Shown: positions 38,527 through 48,489 of the stretch, piece by piece
Numbering within the stretch: the first letter of the stretch is position 1
Layout of the letters: each line of letters opens with the position of its first letter
Assembly: GCA_025094145.1 (NCBI GenBank)
Contig: JALLLS010000025.1
Span: 124,001 to 188,000 of the forward strand
DNA: 64,000 nt
Source of the DNA: Spinellus fusiger
Taxonomy: Eukaryota > Mucoromycota > Mucoromycetes > Mucorales > Phycomycetaceae
Reading direction: 5' to 3'
Made by a program: the position numbers and the translations under genes
Notes under the pieces: generated by a model
The model's input: the letters and a program-made list of their open reading frames with translations, nothing else
Told to the model about the DNA's origin: nothing
Database searches by the model: none

Positions 38527-41500
38527 TTAAGAATGGGTGGTAGAGGAGATATCGGAGAAGTGAGGATACAGCGTCTGTTGCTGCAGGAGTCTTTGCACTC
38601 TATGGCGGCGTTGGCGTTCCCGCTCAACACACCCATCAGCAGCCTCAATAAGCAAGCTACCAGCTGATGGCTCTACCTTAAAGTCTCGAGTAGACGTGGC
38701 TCGATCAATGGCTTGCAGCAGTATTAACAAACTGGGCCAAAGGTCTCGCCATTTAACAAAAGACTTAACCGTGCGCGGCAGAAGATTTAGACAATAGTCA
38801 ATTGGATGAACATCTTGTGGTGGTGCAGGAACTAGGAAGAACAAGAACGTGGAGCGTTCATGGTCAACAAATGTGCAAGTGAGAAAGTGGTCCCGATTGG
38901 CAGATGGGTGGCCACATTGGCAAGGAACTGAAGGTGTTGGTGGTAACCAAGCAATCCTCCATTTTAGTAGACGATGTCTTTCTTTGCGCGTGCACGGTAG
39001 TAGAAGAATTGGATCCCAAACAGGTCTACATAGTCCACGGGCTACCGTCACCAGCGGATTCTTGCCACGTACTAGACTAGTAATTTCACTTTGAAGACGT
39101 TCAATATAAGCTACTTTTAATGGATATTTAGGAGGGTTATGAGCCCGTCCTATTCTTTGAGCATTTTGCCAGAGTACATTGCCACATAGCTTAATCCATC
39201 TGGCTTTACTCTGGGGTGCTTCAAGCTGCGGGACAAGGCACCAGAGGAGGGTGTCTTCAGGAAGGGTAGCTGCGCGCTCAACAAATTTGGCTTGCAGATA
39301 AAGAAAACGAGAGTATATGTTAGGGAGGGCAGCTAATTGGGCAACCTGGATCGTTCCAAACCTAGCAGTAGCAGATCTAGCAAGACAAAGTCTCAGACAA
39401 GCAGACTGACAGATTTGTAGCGGGCGGATGCCTAGTCTATTGATATTACAAATAGCCAACCCATACTCAAGAATAGGCCGAACAAAAACAGTATACGCTC
39501 TTAGGGCTGCTGTAATCCCAAAGCCATACATGTTTACACCCATTCCTCTCAGCTTTTGCATTACTGCAATTGCCTTGACTTGTGAGTGTGAGAAAAGTGC
39601 GTCTTGGTTAATACCTTGACGTGAAAAGGGGATACCAAGGTACTTGAAAGTATCACAGGTTGGAAGCTCGTTGCCATAGAGGTAAAACGGCACATTGGCC
39701 GGGGCATTGAGTACTTCACATTTGGAGGGACTCCATTTGTAACCAAGGAGGGTCAAGTGAATTTCGGCAAGTGCCAGCATTCGATGTATATCTTCTGGGC
39801 AGCCCATAAGAGCCACATCATCAGCATACAACAAACAATTCACAGGAGCCCAAGTAACAGTGACATGAGACGGACTGTAAGAGGAATCTGACGACTCAGA
39901 AGAGTCATCCGAAACTGTAGAAGTAGGAAAAGAATTGTGAAGGGAATTCTGTAACTCGTCAAGCAATGCGTGAACAGTTGCCTGTGGGGAAGCAAAAGAG
40001 AAAGGATTTCGGGCACAGAGATTAATGGACCGTCCCATGGTAGGTGGGTGCATACCAACCAGTATTGGGGATACCGAAGCAAACCTCAAGAAACGTGGAA
40101 GAGTATCAATGAAAATAGAATAAAGAAATGGAGAAAGAATACTACCCTGTAAGACTCCTCGTTTAGGTGCAATGTCCCGGGATGCTACATTTTTCAGAAT
40201 CACATTCACCACAATGTCATCAAACAAATTCTGTAGTAGCAAGAGCAACGGCTGAGACACGAAGGGCATCAGCGACTCCCATATGACAGAGCGTTCCACA
40301 CTATCATATGCAGCTTTAATATCTAGGAAGACGACGACTGGAGGTTTTGGATCTTGCTCTCCTGATCCTTGGGCAGCGTACAACCCCATAAGTTCGTGGA
40401 GACAGAGGGCCTGGTCTAGAGTTCCACGACGAGCGCGAAATCCACCTTGAGCCATGTCCAATGCAGGCATGGTCGAAAGGAGCTCCCCAGCTATACATCT
40501 TTCTAAGAGCTTACGAAACACCGATGTCAAGCTAATAGGCCGATAGTTACTAGGGTCATCCTGCTCTCCTTTGTTTTTGTAAATAGGTACCACCTGTGCT
40601 GTTCTCCAGGCCACAGGCGTCCACGACCATCTCCAACACAATGTGAAGATCTGATGTAACAGAGGCACTAGCACTCGAACTAGGGGTTTGAGCATTTCTG
40701 CTCTAATATGATCAATGCCTGGTGCTTTTCGATTTGGCATCTTTCGAATAGCAGAGTGAATAAAGTCTACGTCCCATGGGACTGGATTGTCTTGGAGAAT
40801 AAACTCCTGACGCTCCTGTCTTTCCGTAGATCCGCCAAACACACTCTCTAGGTGGTCAATCATGCAATTGGCAGCATGCCGAGGGCCCTCTGGAGATGAC
40901 AGGGAAATTGGCGAACGTCTCCGCAGCCTCATTCCTTTCACAGCACTTGTCATCTCTGTTAAGCCCTTACGGACTTTATCACAAAATACATTCCAAGTTT
41001 GTCGTTGTGCTTGCCTTATAGCCTTTTTCAAAGCTAAACACGCTTCCTCATACAAGCGGTGGGCTTCAATGCGTTCAATATCATTGCCTACCCGTCGTCT
41101 AAAACGATAAAGTTCTTGACGACGGTCAGCTAACTGTTGTAGATCAGCATTCCAGTAGCCTTTCCAAGCTTTTGGATGAGATTGTGCGCGCCCTACGCTA
41201 TCATCCAGGGCCTTGTAGATTGACTCATTGAGTCTCTCAGCAAAGTCCTCCATCTTAACAGAGCACAACGGGGTTTTGTCTTCCAATATTTTTTGGATCT
41301 CTCTTTGCAGTTCACCTGTGTTCTCTGCAAAACATCGCTTGTACTGGTCACAGACTGTTTGTTTGTTTAAACGTTGCAGTCTCCAGAGGCGACGGACAGC
41401 TGTTTCTGTCATGAGCGGTGGCATGAGCACCGGCTGAAAGGACAGCTCACACAAGTGGTGGTCTGAACCTAACGTCAGATAGTCCCTAATGTGCAAGCAC

Positions 41501-42117
41501 ACTTCGGAGAAGTTGTAGCTTCTTGACAGGAACAGGTCAATAATGCTAGCAAACCGACGACCATCTGCTAGAATTCGCTCATATGTAGGCAAGCCAAATG
41601 CCAACTCTGAGTTCCACAAGGTTAGATCCTGACGGCAGATCCAGTCTTCAAATCCCACATGTCTGTCGTTTATGCCATGATCTCCAGTCAGGCGGCCTAA
41701 ACGTGTATTCAGGTCACCAAGGACGAGTGTGAAGTCGTCTATGGGTAGTGAATTCAACCTTTCCGCAGCCTCACTAGACGACAGCCTCGGAGGTAGGTAC
41801 AGACCATGGAGTGTATATGGGCCAATCCTACAGGAGACCACAAAAGGATTAGTAATTGGTAAGGAATGTACATGGTAAGGAAAGTCAGGACGAATAAAGA
41901 ACGAAACTCCATCAAAACCTCGTCCAGCATCACCATGGGCTGTAGCATAGTTGTGTATTTGTATCCAGGGGCACCTCAACATTTGCATGTCTTTGGTCAG
42001 GAAAGTCTCTGTCACTAAAAGTATATCAATATCATTCTGCACACACACATTCAGAACGTTCACCAGTTTGGGCCTGATTCCACAAGCATTCAATAGACCA
42101 ATCTTCAGTCTATTCAT
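38527..42117 (-). CDS. LINE ORF2: endonuclease-reverse transcriptase
   Basis: 1196 residues, uninterrupted. The apurinic-type endonuclease is residues 1-235: LLNACGIRP, VTETFL (E37), VLGDLNTRLG (D135, N137), DLFLS and GSDHH (D219, H220). The reverse transcriptase spans about 450-800: NRKAPGIDHI, NYRPISLTSVFRKLLER, FLDIKAAYDSV (D599), GVLQGSILSPFLYSIFIDTLP and the catalytic YADD (D766, D767). A Cys/His knuckle (CQCGHPSANRDHFLTC) lies near residue 1090. I see no RNase H domain. About 90 residues separate DTLP from YADD, including a Ser/Asp-rich stretch, where related enzymes have about 20-25. ORF2 starts at an ATGA overlap with the ORF1 stop. Confidence 0.97.
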   Translation of the reverse strand: MNRLKIGLLNACGIRPKLVNVLNVCVQNDIDILLVTETFLTKDMQMLRCPWIQIHNYATAHGDAGRGFDGVSFFIRPDFPYHVHSLPITNPFVVSCRIGPYTLHGLYLPPRLSSSEAAERLNSLPIDDFTLVLGDLNTRLGRLTGDHGINDRHVGFEDWICRQDLTLWNSELAFGLPTYERILADGRRFASIIDLFLSRSYNFSEVCLHIRDYLTLGSDHHLCELSFQPVLMPPLMTETAVRRLWRLQRLNKQTVCDQYKRCFAENTGELQREIQKILEDKTPLCSVKMEDFAERLNESIYKALDDSVGRAQSHPKAWKGYWNADLQQLADRRQELYRFRRRVGNDIERIEAHRLYEEACLALKKAIRQAQRQTWNVFCDKVRKGLTEMTSAVKGMRLRRRSPISLSSPEGPRHAANCMIDHLESVFGGSTERQERQEFILQDNPVPWDVDFIHSAIRKMPNRKAPGIDHIRAEMLKPLVRVLVPLLHQIFTLCWRWSWTPVAWRTAQVVPIYKNKGEQDDPSNYRPISLTSVFRKLLERCIAGELLSTMPALDMAQGGFRARRGTLDQALCLHELMGLYAAQGSGEQDPKPPVVVFLDIKAAYDSVERSVIWESLMPFVSQPLLLLLQNLFDDIVVNVILKNVASRDIAPKRGVLQGSILSPFLYSIFIDTLPRFLRFASVSPILVGMHPPTMGRSINLCARNPFSFASPQATVHALLDELQNSLHNSFPTSTVSDDSSESSDSSYSPSHVTVTWAPVNCLLYADDVALMGCPEDIHRMLALAEIHLTLLGYKWSPSKCEVLNAPANVPFYLYGNELPTCDTFKYLGIPFSRQGINQDALFSHSQVKAIAVMQKLRGMGVNMYGFGITAALRAYTVFVRPILEYGLAICNINRLGIRPLQICQSACLRLCLARSATARFGTIQVAQLAALPNIYSRFLYLQAKFVERAATLPEDTLLWCLVPQLEAPQSKARWIKLCGNVLWQNAQRIGRAHNPPKYPLKVAYIERLQSEITSLVRGKNPLVTVARGLCRPVWDPILLLPCTRKERHRLLKWRIAWLPPTPSVPCQCGHPSANRDHFLTCTFVDHERSTFLFFLVPAPPQDVHPIDYCLNLLPRTVKSFVKWRDLWPSLLILLQAIDRATSTRDFKVEPSAGSLLIEAADGCVERERQRRHRVQRLLQQQTLYPHFSDISSTTHS

Positions 42118-43058
42118 AATTCTTCTCGGTGGATGTTTTGGGCGTCTCCCTCATCTTCTTCCATAGCTGAGCCTGATCCAAATGCCTGGATGGCCTCTTC
42201 TTCAAGGGTGGCGGGGCGGCTGGCAACTGGGGTCTTGGCCTTGAGATCCGCCAAGAGCTTCTCAAAGGCAGTGGCAGAGAGGCGGGGAGTGGCATTACCA
42301 GAGCCAAAGTGGCGAGCAATGCTGTACCCTAAGTGGGTGGGGGAACGAAGACAGGTGTTTGACACTCTCTGGTCAAAGAGTTCCTGGGCCTTTGCAGCCT
42401 TGGTACTGTTGGTTTCCCCTTGGAGCTTTGGGTCTGCAATGACTGCAGCGGACACAGGGTTGAAGTCCTTCACTGGACTGATCTTAAGCTTCTCGAGGTG
42501 CTCCTCGAGTTCCTTCTTGTAGCTGCTGTGGACCAGCAGCGCAACTGTTCCCCTTGCCAGGAAGTGGATGTCAATGATCCGTGACTGTTGGATCTTCAAC
42601 GATCCCAACATCTTGCGGACCTGGCCGTACTTAAGGTATCGGCGGCAAGGGACGTATACGAATTCGTACACTGAGGGTCCAGTGGGCTCCTGCAAGGCAC
42701 GTACTGCTTGTGCCTTAAGCACTGCTTTGGCCTTTGTAGGCTTCTTGGCCTGGGGGTTCTTCTTTGCCATGCTGGCGTAGGTGGTGGGTGTGGGTGTGGG
42801 TGTGGAGGTTGGGGCATGCTTTGAAGCAGCAGTCGAGTTGTCCTGCTTGGCAGGGGTGGCAGGGGTGGCAGTGGTGGTGGTGTTGGTGGTGCTGGTAGTG
42901 GCCTGAGCCTGGAGGGATGCAATCATTGCATCCTTGGCCTTCAATTGGGCCTCCAATTCCTGGATACGGAGTCCAAAGATCTCCATCTGTTTTTGGATTG
43001 CCGCCATCATCTGCAGCATTTGTTGGGCGTGGGTGTCGGCCTTTTCCACCTCGGACAT
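42114..43058 (-). CDS. LINE ORF1 protein (nucleic-acid chaperone type)
   Basis: 314 residues. The N-terminus is a predicted coiled coil (residues about 5-55, AQQMLQMMAAIQKQMEIFGL), followed by a Thr/Pro/Ala-rich linker and Lys-rich sequence (KKNPQAKKPTKAKAVLKAQ). The middle (about 130-215, EFVYVPCRRYLKYGQVRKML to VALLVHSSYKKELEEHL) looks like an RRM-like fold, as in other LINE ORF1 proteins. There is no CCHC knuckle. The frame stays open for about 240 nt upstream without an ATG, so a longer product from a non-AUG start or a 5'-truncated element is possible. The stop overlaps the ORF2 start. Confidence 0.88.
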   Translation of the reverse strand: MSEVEKADTHAQQMLQMMAAIQKQMEIFGLRIQELEAQLKAKDAMIASLQAQATTSTTNTTTTATPATPAKQDNSTAASKHAPTSTPTPTPTTYASMAKKNPQAKKPTKAKAVLKAQAVRALQEPTGPSVYEFVYVPCRRYLKYGQVRKMLGSLKIQQSRIIDIHFLARGTVALLVHSSYKKELEEHLEKLKISPVKDFNPVSAAVIADPKLQGETNSTKAAKAQELFDQRVSNTCLRSPTHLGYSIARHFGSGNATPRLSATAFEKLLADLKAKTPVASRPATLEEEAIQAFGSGSAMEEDEGDAQNIHREEL

Positions 43059-43339
43059 TTTGTTCTCCTCGTTGGTTCTTGCTCGGGTGCGTTTGGCAAG
43101 CAGTTTTTCTTTTCTGCTTTTAGGGACGTCGTAGGTGGTGGGGACGTCGGTAAGGCCAAACTCGAAGGGTTTGGCGGGTGGTGCTGAGGTGGGGTCCGTG
43201 GTTAATGGATCCAGTGTGATATAGGTGGCGGGGGGTGTTGGTGTTGACGGATGGGTGATTGTAATGTTTGCTGTAGATTTTATTATAACTCTTTGGGGTA
43301 ATATTTATTACGCGAAAGAGCCTTCTCATGGTGTATATA

Positions 43340-44657
43340 CAGTGGCGCGTGGAAAACATACGTAGATTTCAAATTCAGACCCTAATTTCTTCCTTAATTT
43401 TTTTTATTAAACATTCCTCATTTATCGCTTTTCCACCATAATGTCTACCTCATCTAACACCACCAACCAACCTATGAGACCTCGTGGAAACAAGAAGAAA
43501 AATATCGATGACTTCACTCGATGCCTCATTGCTCACGAGGCCACCGTAAATGAGACCAGGCAGGTTGCCATTGCTGCTAGGTTTGGAGTCAGTGCGCAGT
43601 CGGTTTCCTTTATCGTAAAGAGATATAAGGAAACTGGCTTCTTCAAGGCCAATAAGAGCACTGGGCGCAAGCCCATTCTGACAGAGAGGGACGAGAGAGA
43701 AGTTGCCCGCGAAGTGGCAAGAGATTCATTCCAGACAATGAATCAGCTTCGCAGCCAGATGACCACCAAAGTGTCCATGAGCACTTTTAGAAAGACGATG
43801 AAGAAGATTGGCCTGCTTTCTTCCAGGGTGGTCAAGAAACCTTCTCAGCATCAAGCACAAGAAGCTGAAGCTTGATTAGGCTAAGGCCCACCTCCACTGG
43901 ACCGAGGACGACTGGAAGACGGTCATCTGGTCCGATGAGTCCAGATACCAGTTGGTCACCACCAACAGCCGTACCAGAGTAGTACGAAAAGTGAATGAAG
44001 GACTGCTCCCGAAGAACGTCAAGCCCACTGTGAAGTTTGGAGGTGGCAGCGTAATGGTGTGGGGATCTTTCTCTGGTGAAGGTGTCGGGAGATTGGCGCC
44101 TGTGAAGGGCAGTATTGATAGTACAAGATACATTGAGATATTGAAGAAGGAATACTGCCCTGAGCTGGCCCGACTCAAGGCACTGAATCCAGAGGTGGAT
44201 TATGTTCTTCAAGAAGACAACGCCACCTGCCACAAGAGCAGGGAGTCCAGGTTGTGGAAGGCAAAAGAGACCATTGCCACGATGGAGGGGTGGCCTTCCC
44301 AGAGCCCCGATCTCAACCCCATAGATCACCTTTAGGAGGTGCTTGACAGGGCTATCCGCAAGAGGATTACCCAAAGAATGGGAGAAAATCCCCAAGGACA
44401 CCACAGACGCCCTCATTTCCAGCATGTATCGGAGATGTAGGGCCGTCATTGAGGCCAATGGTGGAAACACCAAATATTAATAGTTTCTACCCAATAAAAT
44501 TATTTTTATTATTCTATCGACCTTCTTTATACTTCATCCGATTTTGAAGTCTTTACTGTGTGTTTAATGTGTGTTTTTATGACAAAGAATGAGTATTTCC
44601 TATTACAGAAGTATATCGGAAAATGAAAAATCTACGTAAGATTTCCACGAGTCACTG
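43340..44657 (+). mobile_element. Tc1/mariner element, family G, with clear inverted repeats
   Basis: Flanked by TA (43338-43339 and 44658-44659). Terminal inverted repeats begin CAGTGGCGCGTGGAAAAC (left) and, reversed, CAGTGACTCGTGGAAATC (right), and both then read ACGTAGATTT. The internal transposase is GC-richer than the surroundings and nearly complete, so it is younger than the other Tc1 relics here. It sits at the 5' boundary of the full-length LINE; its right terminal bases are part of the target duplication of the second LINE. Confidence 0.93.
43441..44480 (+). pseudogene. Tc1 transposase, frameshifted
   Basis: The N-terminal half is open at 43441-43875 (helix-turn-helix parts VAIAARFGVSAQSVSFIVKR and MSTFRKTMKKIGL). 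A frameshift near 43850 and a TAG where related proteins have WAK follow. The catalytic half continues as WTEDDWKTVIWSDESRYQ, SVMVWGSFSGEGVG, VLQEDNATCH and WPSQSPDLNPID, then a TAG replaces the Trp after HL, and a second frameshift leads to the tail VIEANGGNTKY. The third catalytic residue reads Asp (NPID) rather than the usual Glu. It is inactive as it stands. Confidence 0.9.
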
Positions 44658-44671
44658 TATATTAAACAAAT
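44655..44671. repeat. Target-site duplication of LINE copy 2, left
   Basis: CTGTATATTAAACAAAT, 17 bp, repeated exactly at 45298-45314. Its first three bases are the end of the family G element. Confidence 0.9.
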
Positions 44672-45297
44672 TAAATGGCGAGATCTTTGGCCCAGTTTGT
44701 TAATACTGCTGCAAGCCATTGATCGAGCCACGTCTACTCGAGAATTTAAGGTAGAGCCATCATCTGGTAGCTTGCTTATTGAGGCTGCTGATGGGTGTGT
44801 TGAGCGGAAACGCCAACGCCGCCATAGAGTGCAAAGACTCCTGCAGCAACAGACGCTGTATCCTCACTTCTCCGATATCTCCTCTACCACCCATTCTTAA
44901 CCCGTTTAGCAAAGCCAGAAGCTGCTAGTGTAGTTGCTGTATTTGTGTCTTCAGGATTGTCCGAGTTGCTCTAAGTATCCCTCGTTGGATTTCGAATCGC
45001 CACAGGATGACGGTTATCTTTTTGGTGTCCTGGTTTCCTTGCTGACTTTGTGGCCTTTTGGATGTCTATTCATAATTCTCATTTTACCATCATTTCCACT
45101 CATTTTCTATCATTTTTCCCTCATTGAGGTTTTATATTCTCTTTTCTTTCCGTCTCTTCTCTCTTTGCATTATTTTTTTCACTTATGTATTTGAAGTGTT
45201 TCAATGTTTATTCTTTTTTTTTAAACGATCTCATAGGGTGGCTAAAATGCCCAATGCGCGAATAGCAATCAACACCCATAAATAAAAATACTTCGAA
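44672..45297 (+). mobile_element. 5'-truncated LINE copy 2
   Basis: A 626-bp plus-strand insertion equal to the last 67 codons of ORF2 (44697-44900, SLLIEAADGCVERKRQRRHR and on to the stop), the 3' UTR and the A-rich tail of the 38-43 kb LINE, at roughly 85-90% identity by eye in the UTR. It is bounded by a 17-bp direct duplication. Truncation at the 5' end and the tail are classic for target-primed reverse transcription. Confidence 0.93.
45226..45268 (+). ncRNA. Conserved 43-nt LINE 3' terminal block (copy 2)
   Basis: Identical to 38169-38211 on the other strand; see that entry. Confidence 0.5.
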
Positions 45298-45314
45298 CTG
45301 TATATTAAACAAAT
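45298..45314. repeat. Target-site duplication of LINE copy 2, right
   Basis: Exact repeat of 44655-44671 immediately after the LINE tail. Confidence 0.9.
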
Positions 45315-46015
45315 GCAGTAAAATAAGGAGATGCGTTTTATTATTATTAAATGGGCTTGGCGTATATATAGAAAATATTTAAATATTTATCTTATAAAAC
45401 AGCAACAACAAAAAAAACAGTTAAATATATACACCTATAGATATACATAAAGAAATCCTATAGAAAAGATGTTATTTCCTTTTTACTTTTTGCTGTAGTC
45501 AAGACAAGTGGAAATCTGGTAACACCTGCGCCATTCTTGTTAATCATTGTCAGGTGGACAAAGTCTAGACTTTTTGAATCTAGACTGTTGAATTATTTCT
45601 TGTTGGATGAGAGAGAGAGAAAAAATAGCATCTTGGCACAAAAGACAGTAGTAGTCCAAGTAAGATATTGTCATCTATTTTTATAACAATTTATTTAACT
45701 TGGCAAGGAATACACTACAAAGTGTTCTCTGTTAGTTCAATGAAAAAAGAAAAGACAATTTAGAGTGATATAACTGTAGGTAGGATGATACACCACCAAT
45801 AACTCAATGGATATTTTGTGTTGGATCAATATAGACAGAACTATATGAAGTATTGTAGAGGAAAGAATATCTTTTCATGCAGCAGAAAGACAATTTACAC
45901 TGCATTTTACACTCTTGATGAAACTTCCCCAGATAACAACAGTCTTAAGGTGGATGGTATAGAGTGAAAAGACATAAACTGTATTTGGAATAGAAATATT
46001 TTACAAGCATTGAAT
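45315..46015. other. 3' flank of sugar transporter
   Basis: AT-rich sequence downstream of the minus-strand transporter, presumably holding its 3' UTR and terminator. No ORF or repeat structure that I can support. Confidence 0.5.
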
Positions 46016-48489
46016 TCAAAGAATAGAATGGATTATTTTTTTTGACTGTTTACTTCTCAAAGAATCATCGATCGCCAACCTTCTTTTTTTTTGGACACTG
46101 AGAGCTAATCCTTCAATTGGAGAGTTTGGTCCATCTATCCACTTATTCTCCACGTCATTGTCTCTGTAGTGCAACTTCTCCATATGCAACAAGGCTTCTG
46201 CTGCAGTGGTAGGATGGTGAGCTCCTGGCCGTGCATCTACCAAAGCACCACTGAAGATCAAGTCAATTTCCTCCAAAGGTCGTGCCTAAGATTCAAAATG
46301 TAAACATCGATAAAATCACATTTTCAGGAATGACTCACCCGTGTTTCTGGATAATATTTGCCGATGATCCAAATCATTATAAAGCAAGAAATAGAAAACA
46401 TGAGATATGTTCCCCAAATAGAATAATTGAATAAATAGTTCGATAGCAATGTGATGACGATGAGGAATGTATAACTGAAGGCTGTTGTAATCCCCATGGC
46501 ATTAGCACGGATCAATTGTGGGTATATATCTATACAATGATGTATTAATACTTATATCAATGTTGTTGTGGATATCAATTACCAGCATTGTATACCCATC
46601 CTAATGGGCCCCAGGTAGCTGTGAATGTTCCAAAATAGACAATGATGGAGATCATAATAGCATAGGTGGCTCCTGTACTACTGACATAGGCTGAAGAAGC
46701 AACCACACCACCATCTGTATTGGTCACATCTGTTACAACAAAACAGGCCATCATGATAGCAATCAATAACAAGGCGCCTCCCATGACAGCTGCACCCGCC
46801 ATAAAGATCACACGACGGCCAATCTTGTCGACAAATAGTAAAAGAGGTATAATACACAATGAATGCGCGCCACCAATAAGACTATTGCCTATAAAAAACT
46901 TGTTCATAAAAGTCTCTTTTCTTAAAAATAGGCCAACGACTGACTTACTTATCAATGCTGTGTTTCCAAGATCAATTCTAGATACTTTAAATGTCAATGG
47001 CAAGGAAAGGCTAGTAGTGGATAAAAAGAAATAGCACAATACAACATAGTAGGGGAATTGGTCACTCATTAGTCTTGTTATTTATGCATTGAGAAGGATA
47101 GTTACAATACACCATTGATTCCAGTAAACTGTGTCAATATGTGAACACCGGCCCCAAGTAATGTTCGTTTTCTGTAATTGCATATTCCCCCTTGGAATAA
47201 TGTCAGGAAAGGCTTTTTTGTATATAGCCTGTCAAAAGAGACATCTTGGACAATGCTAGTAAATTCCATCATCACTTCTGAGTTACTGGATTTCCAATCC
47301 CTTAGTTCTTTAAGAATATAAAGTCCCTCATCGTATCTTTCTTGAGAGATGAGCCATCGAGGGCTAAAATAAATAAAAATTAAATAAGAGATGTTTATCT
47401 CTATAGATATCATAGTGATAGATTTCTCTTTTTCTCTTTTTCTATTTTCTTTCTCTTTTTCTATTTTCTTTCTCTTTTTCTCTTTTCTTTTCTCTTTACC
47501 TTTCTGGAATACCCCATAAGCCAGCCAGCATGAGTAGATTTGGAATCAATGGAAGGAGTAGCATCAATCTCCATTCTAACATTGTCATTGAATCGGAAGC
47601 AACAAAGGCAATCCCAAATCCAACAGAGAATCCAACACTGATGCCACTTTGATACATGGAGACCAATGTACCACGATTACTACTCATGGCTATTTCACCT
47701 TGATCTATTGTTTTCTTCAATGCTTAACACGAATAATAATGGTGGCGATTCTACTGCTGATAGACACTGATGTAAAGAGGAGTCTTACATAGAGGAGTCA
47801 GCATGCGTTGGACTCTAAGTCCTATCATTAGTAAAGATAAATAGAACTCACACCCTACCCAAAACAAATACCAATGATACCCCTTGCAATCATAAGGACA
47901 TAATAAGTGCTGGTAAATGATTGGATGATCACACCCACAGTGTGAATGATTGTTGAGATATAGAATACTTTCTTTCTGCCAATTCGGTCCACAAAATAAC
48001 TTGATACCTTTTATATATCTAGTGTGTAAGTAAGAAGGCCAGAATACTTCTCTTATAGATATAAGACAATACAGATACTCCCTTGTCTGACATTTACCAA
48101 AGCAGAGAATATACTAACGAAAAAGGGAAGATTGGTAATGATCAGTCCATCCCTACTGGAAGAGCCAGAAAAACCAAATGTTTGTATAAAACTAGGCACA
48201 TTGAGACAATAAGAGAATATTGAGACGTCTATGCTAAGATATTGCGTCAATATCCTTTTTTTTTATATTATTTAAACTTTATTTTAGAACTTACCCATAC
48301 TAAAAGAATGGATTCGGTAGGTGAATCGTGACTGTCAGAATATAAGTGCGACTGCTTTATACTTACCATGAATCCACCGATCGAGACAAAGCTAGAAATT
48401 AAGCAGACACTTAGCAGTGCACAGGTAGTCTAACCTTACCCGCTAATAACATTAAGTCGGTTTTTTGCTGATAATGGTAATTTGATCAT
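46016..48489 (-). CDS. MFS sugar transporter
   Basis: Multi-exon minus-strand gene. The exons I could place are 48489-48440, 48391-48367, a 5-nt exon 48299-48295, one starting at 48233, a 46529-46339 exon and the last at 46285-46016, with others between. Motifs of the sugar porter family are FVDRIGRKKVFY, GIPESPRWLISQERY, LTQFTGING, DKIGRRVIF, GWVYNADIYPQLIRANAMG and YYPETRARPLEEIDLIFSG. The product should be a 12-helix plasma-membrane protein importing hexoses or related sugars. With the microexon, the N-terminus reads FVSIGGFMYGIDVSIFSY, aligning with the family GYDTG region. The exact start is less certain than the rest. The nearby LINE copy lies beyond its 3' end. Confidence 0.92.
48295..48299 (-). 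other. 5-nt microexon in the sugar transporter
   Basis: TATGG on the minus strand, preceded by TTTTAG and followed by GTAAGT. It restores phase between the exon ending GGFM and the exon starting CATAGACG, and supplies the conserved Tyr-Gly. Flanking introns are 67 and 61 nt. Confidence 0.6.

Larger units (their letters stand above)
38139..43337 (-). mobile_element. Full-length non-LTR retrotransposon (LINE), two ORFs
   Basis: Minus-strand element of about 5.2 kb with ORF1 (42114-43058), an overlapping ORF2 (38527-42117), a 3' UTR of nearly 400 bp and a short A-rich tail ending AATAAAAATACTT. Both ORFs are intact, so it may be active or very recent. The 3' end abuts a Tc1 relic; the 5' end is approximate and lies against a family G Tc1 element inserted at 43338. 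I see no target-site duplication for this copy. A 5'-truncated relative sits at 44672-45297 in the opposite orientation. Confidence 0.9.

Noticed and set aside
38139..43337. LINE target-site duplication around the full-length copy
   Set aside because: The sequences next to its 3' end (CTGTAGAAAAACC) do not recur at the 5' boundary, even after mentally removing the Tc1 and the second LINE.
46016..48489. Sugar transporter as a pseudogene because of a disrupted N-terminus
   Set aside because: Using the small exon 48295-48299 and the acceptor at 48234 restores a continuous frame that aligns with family members; all downstream motifs are intact.
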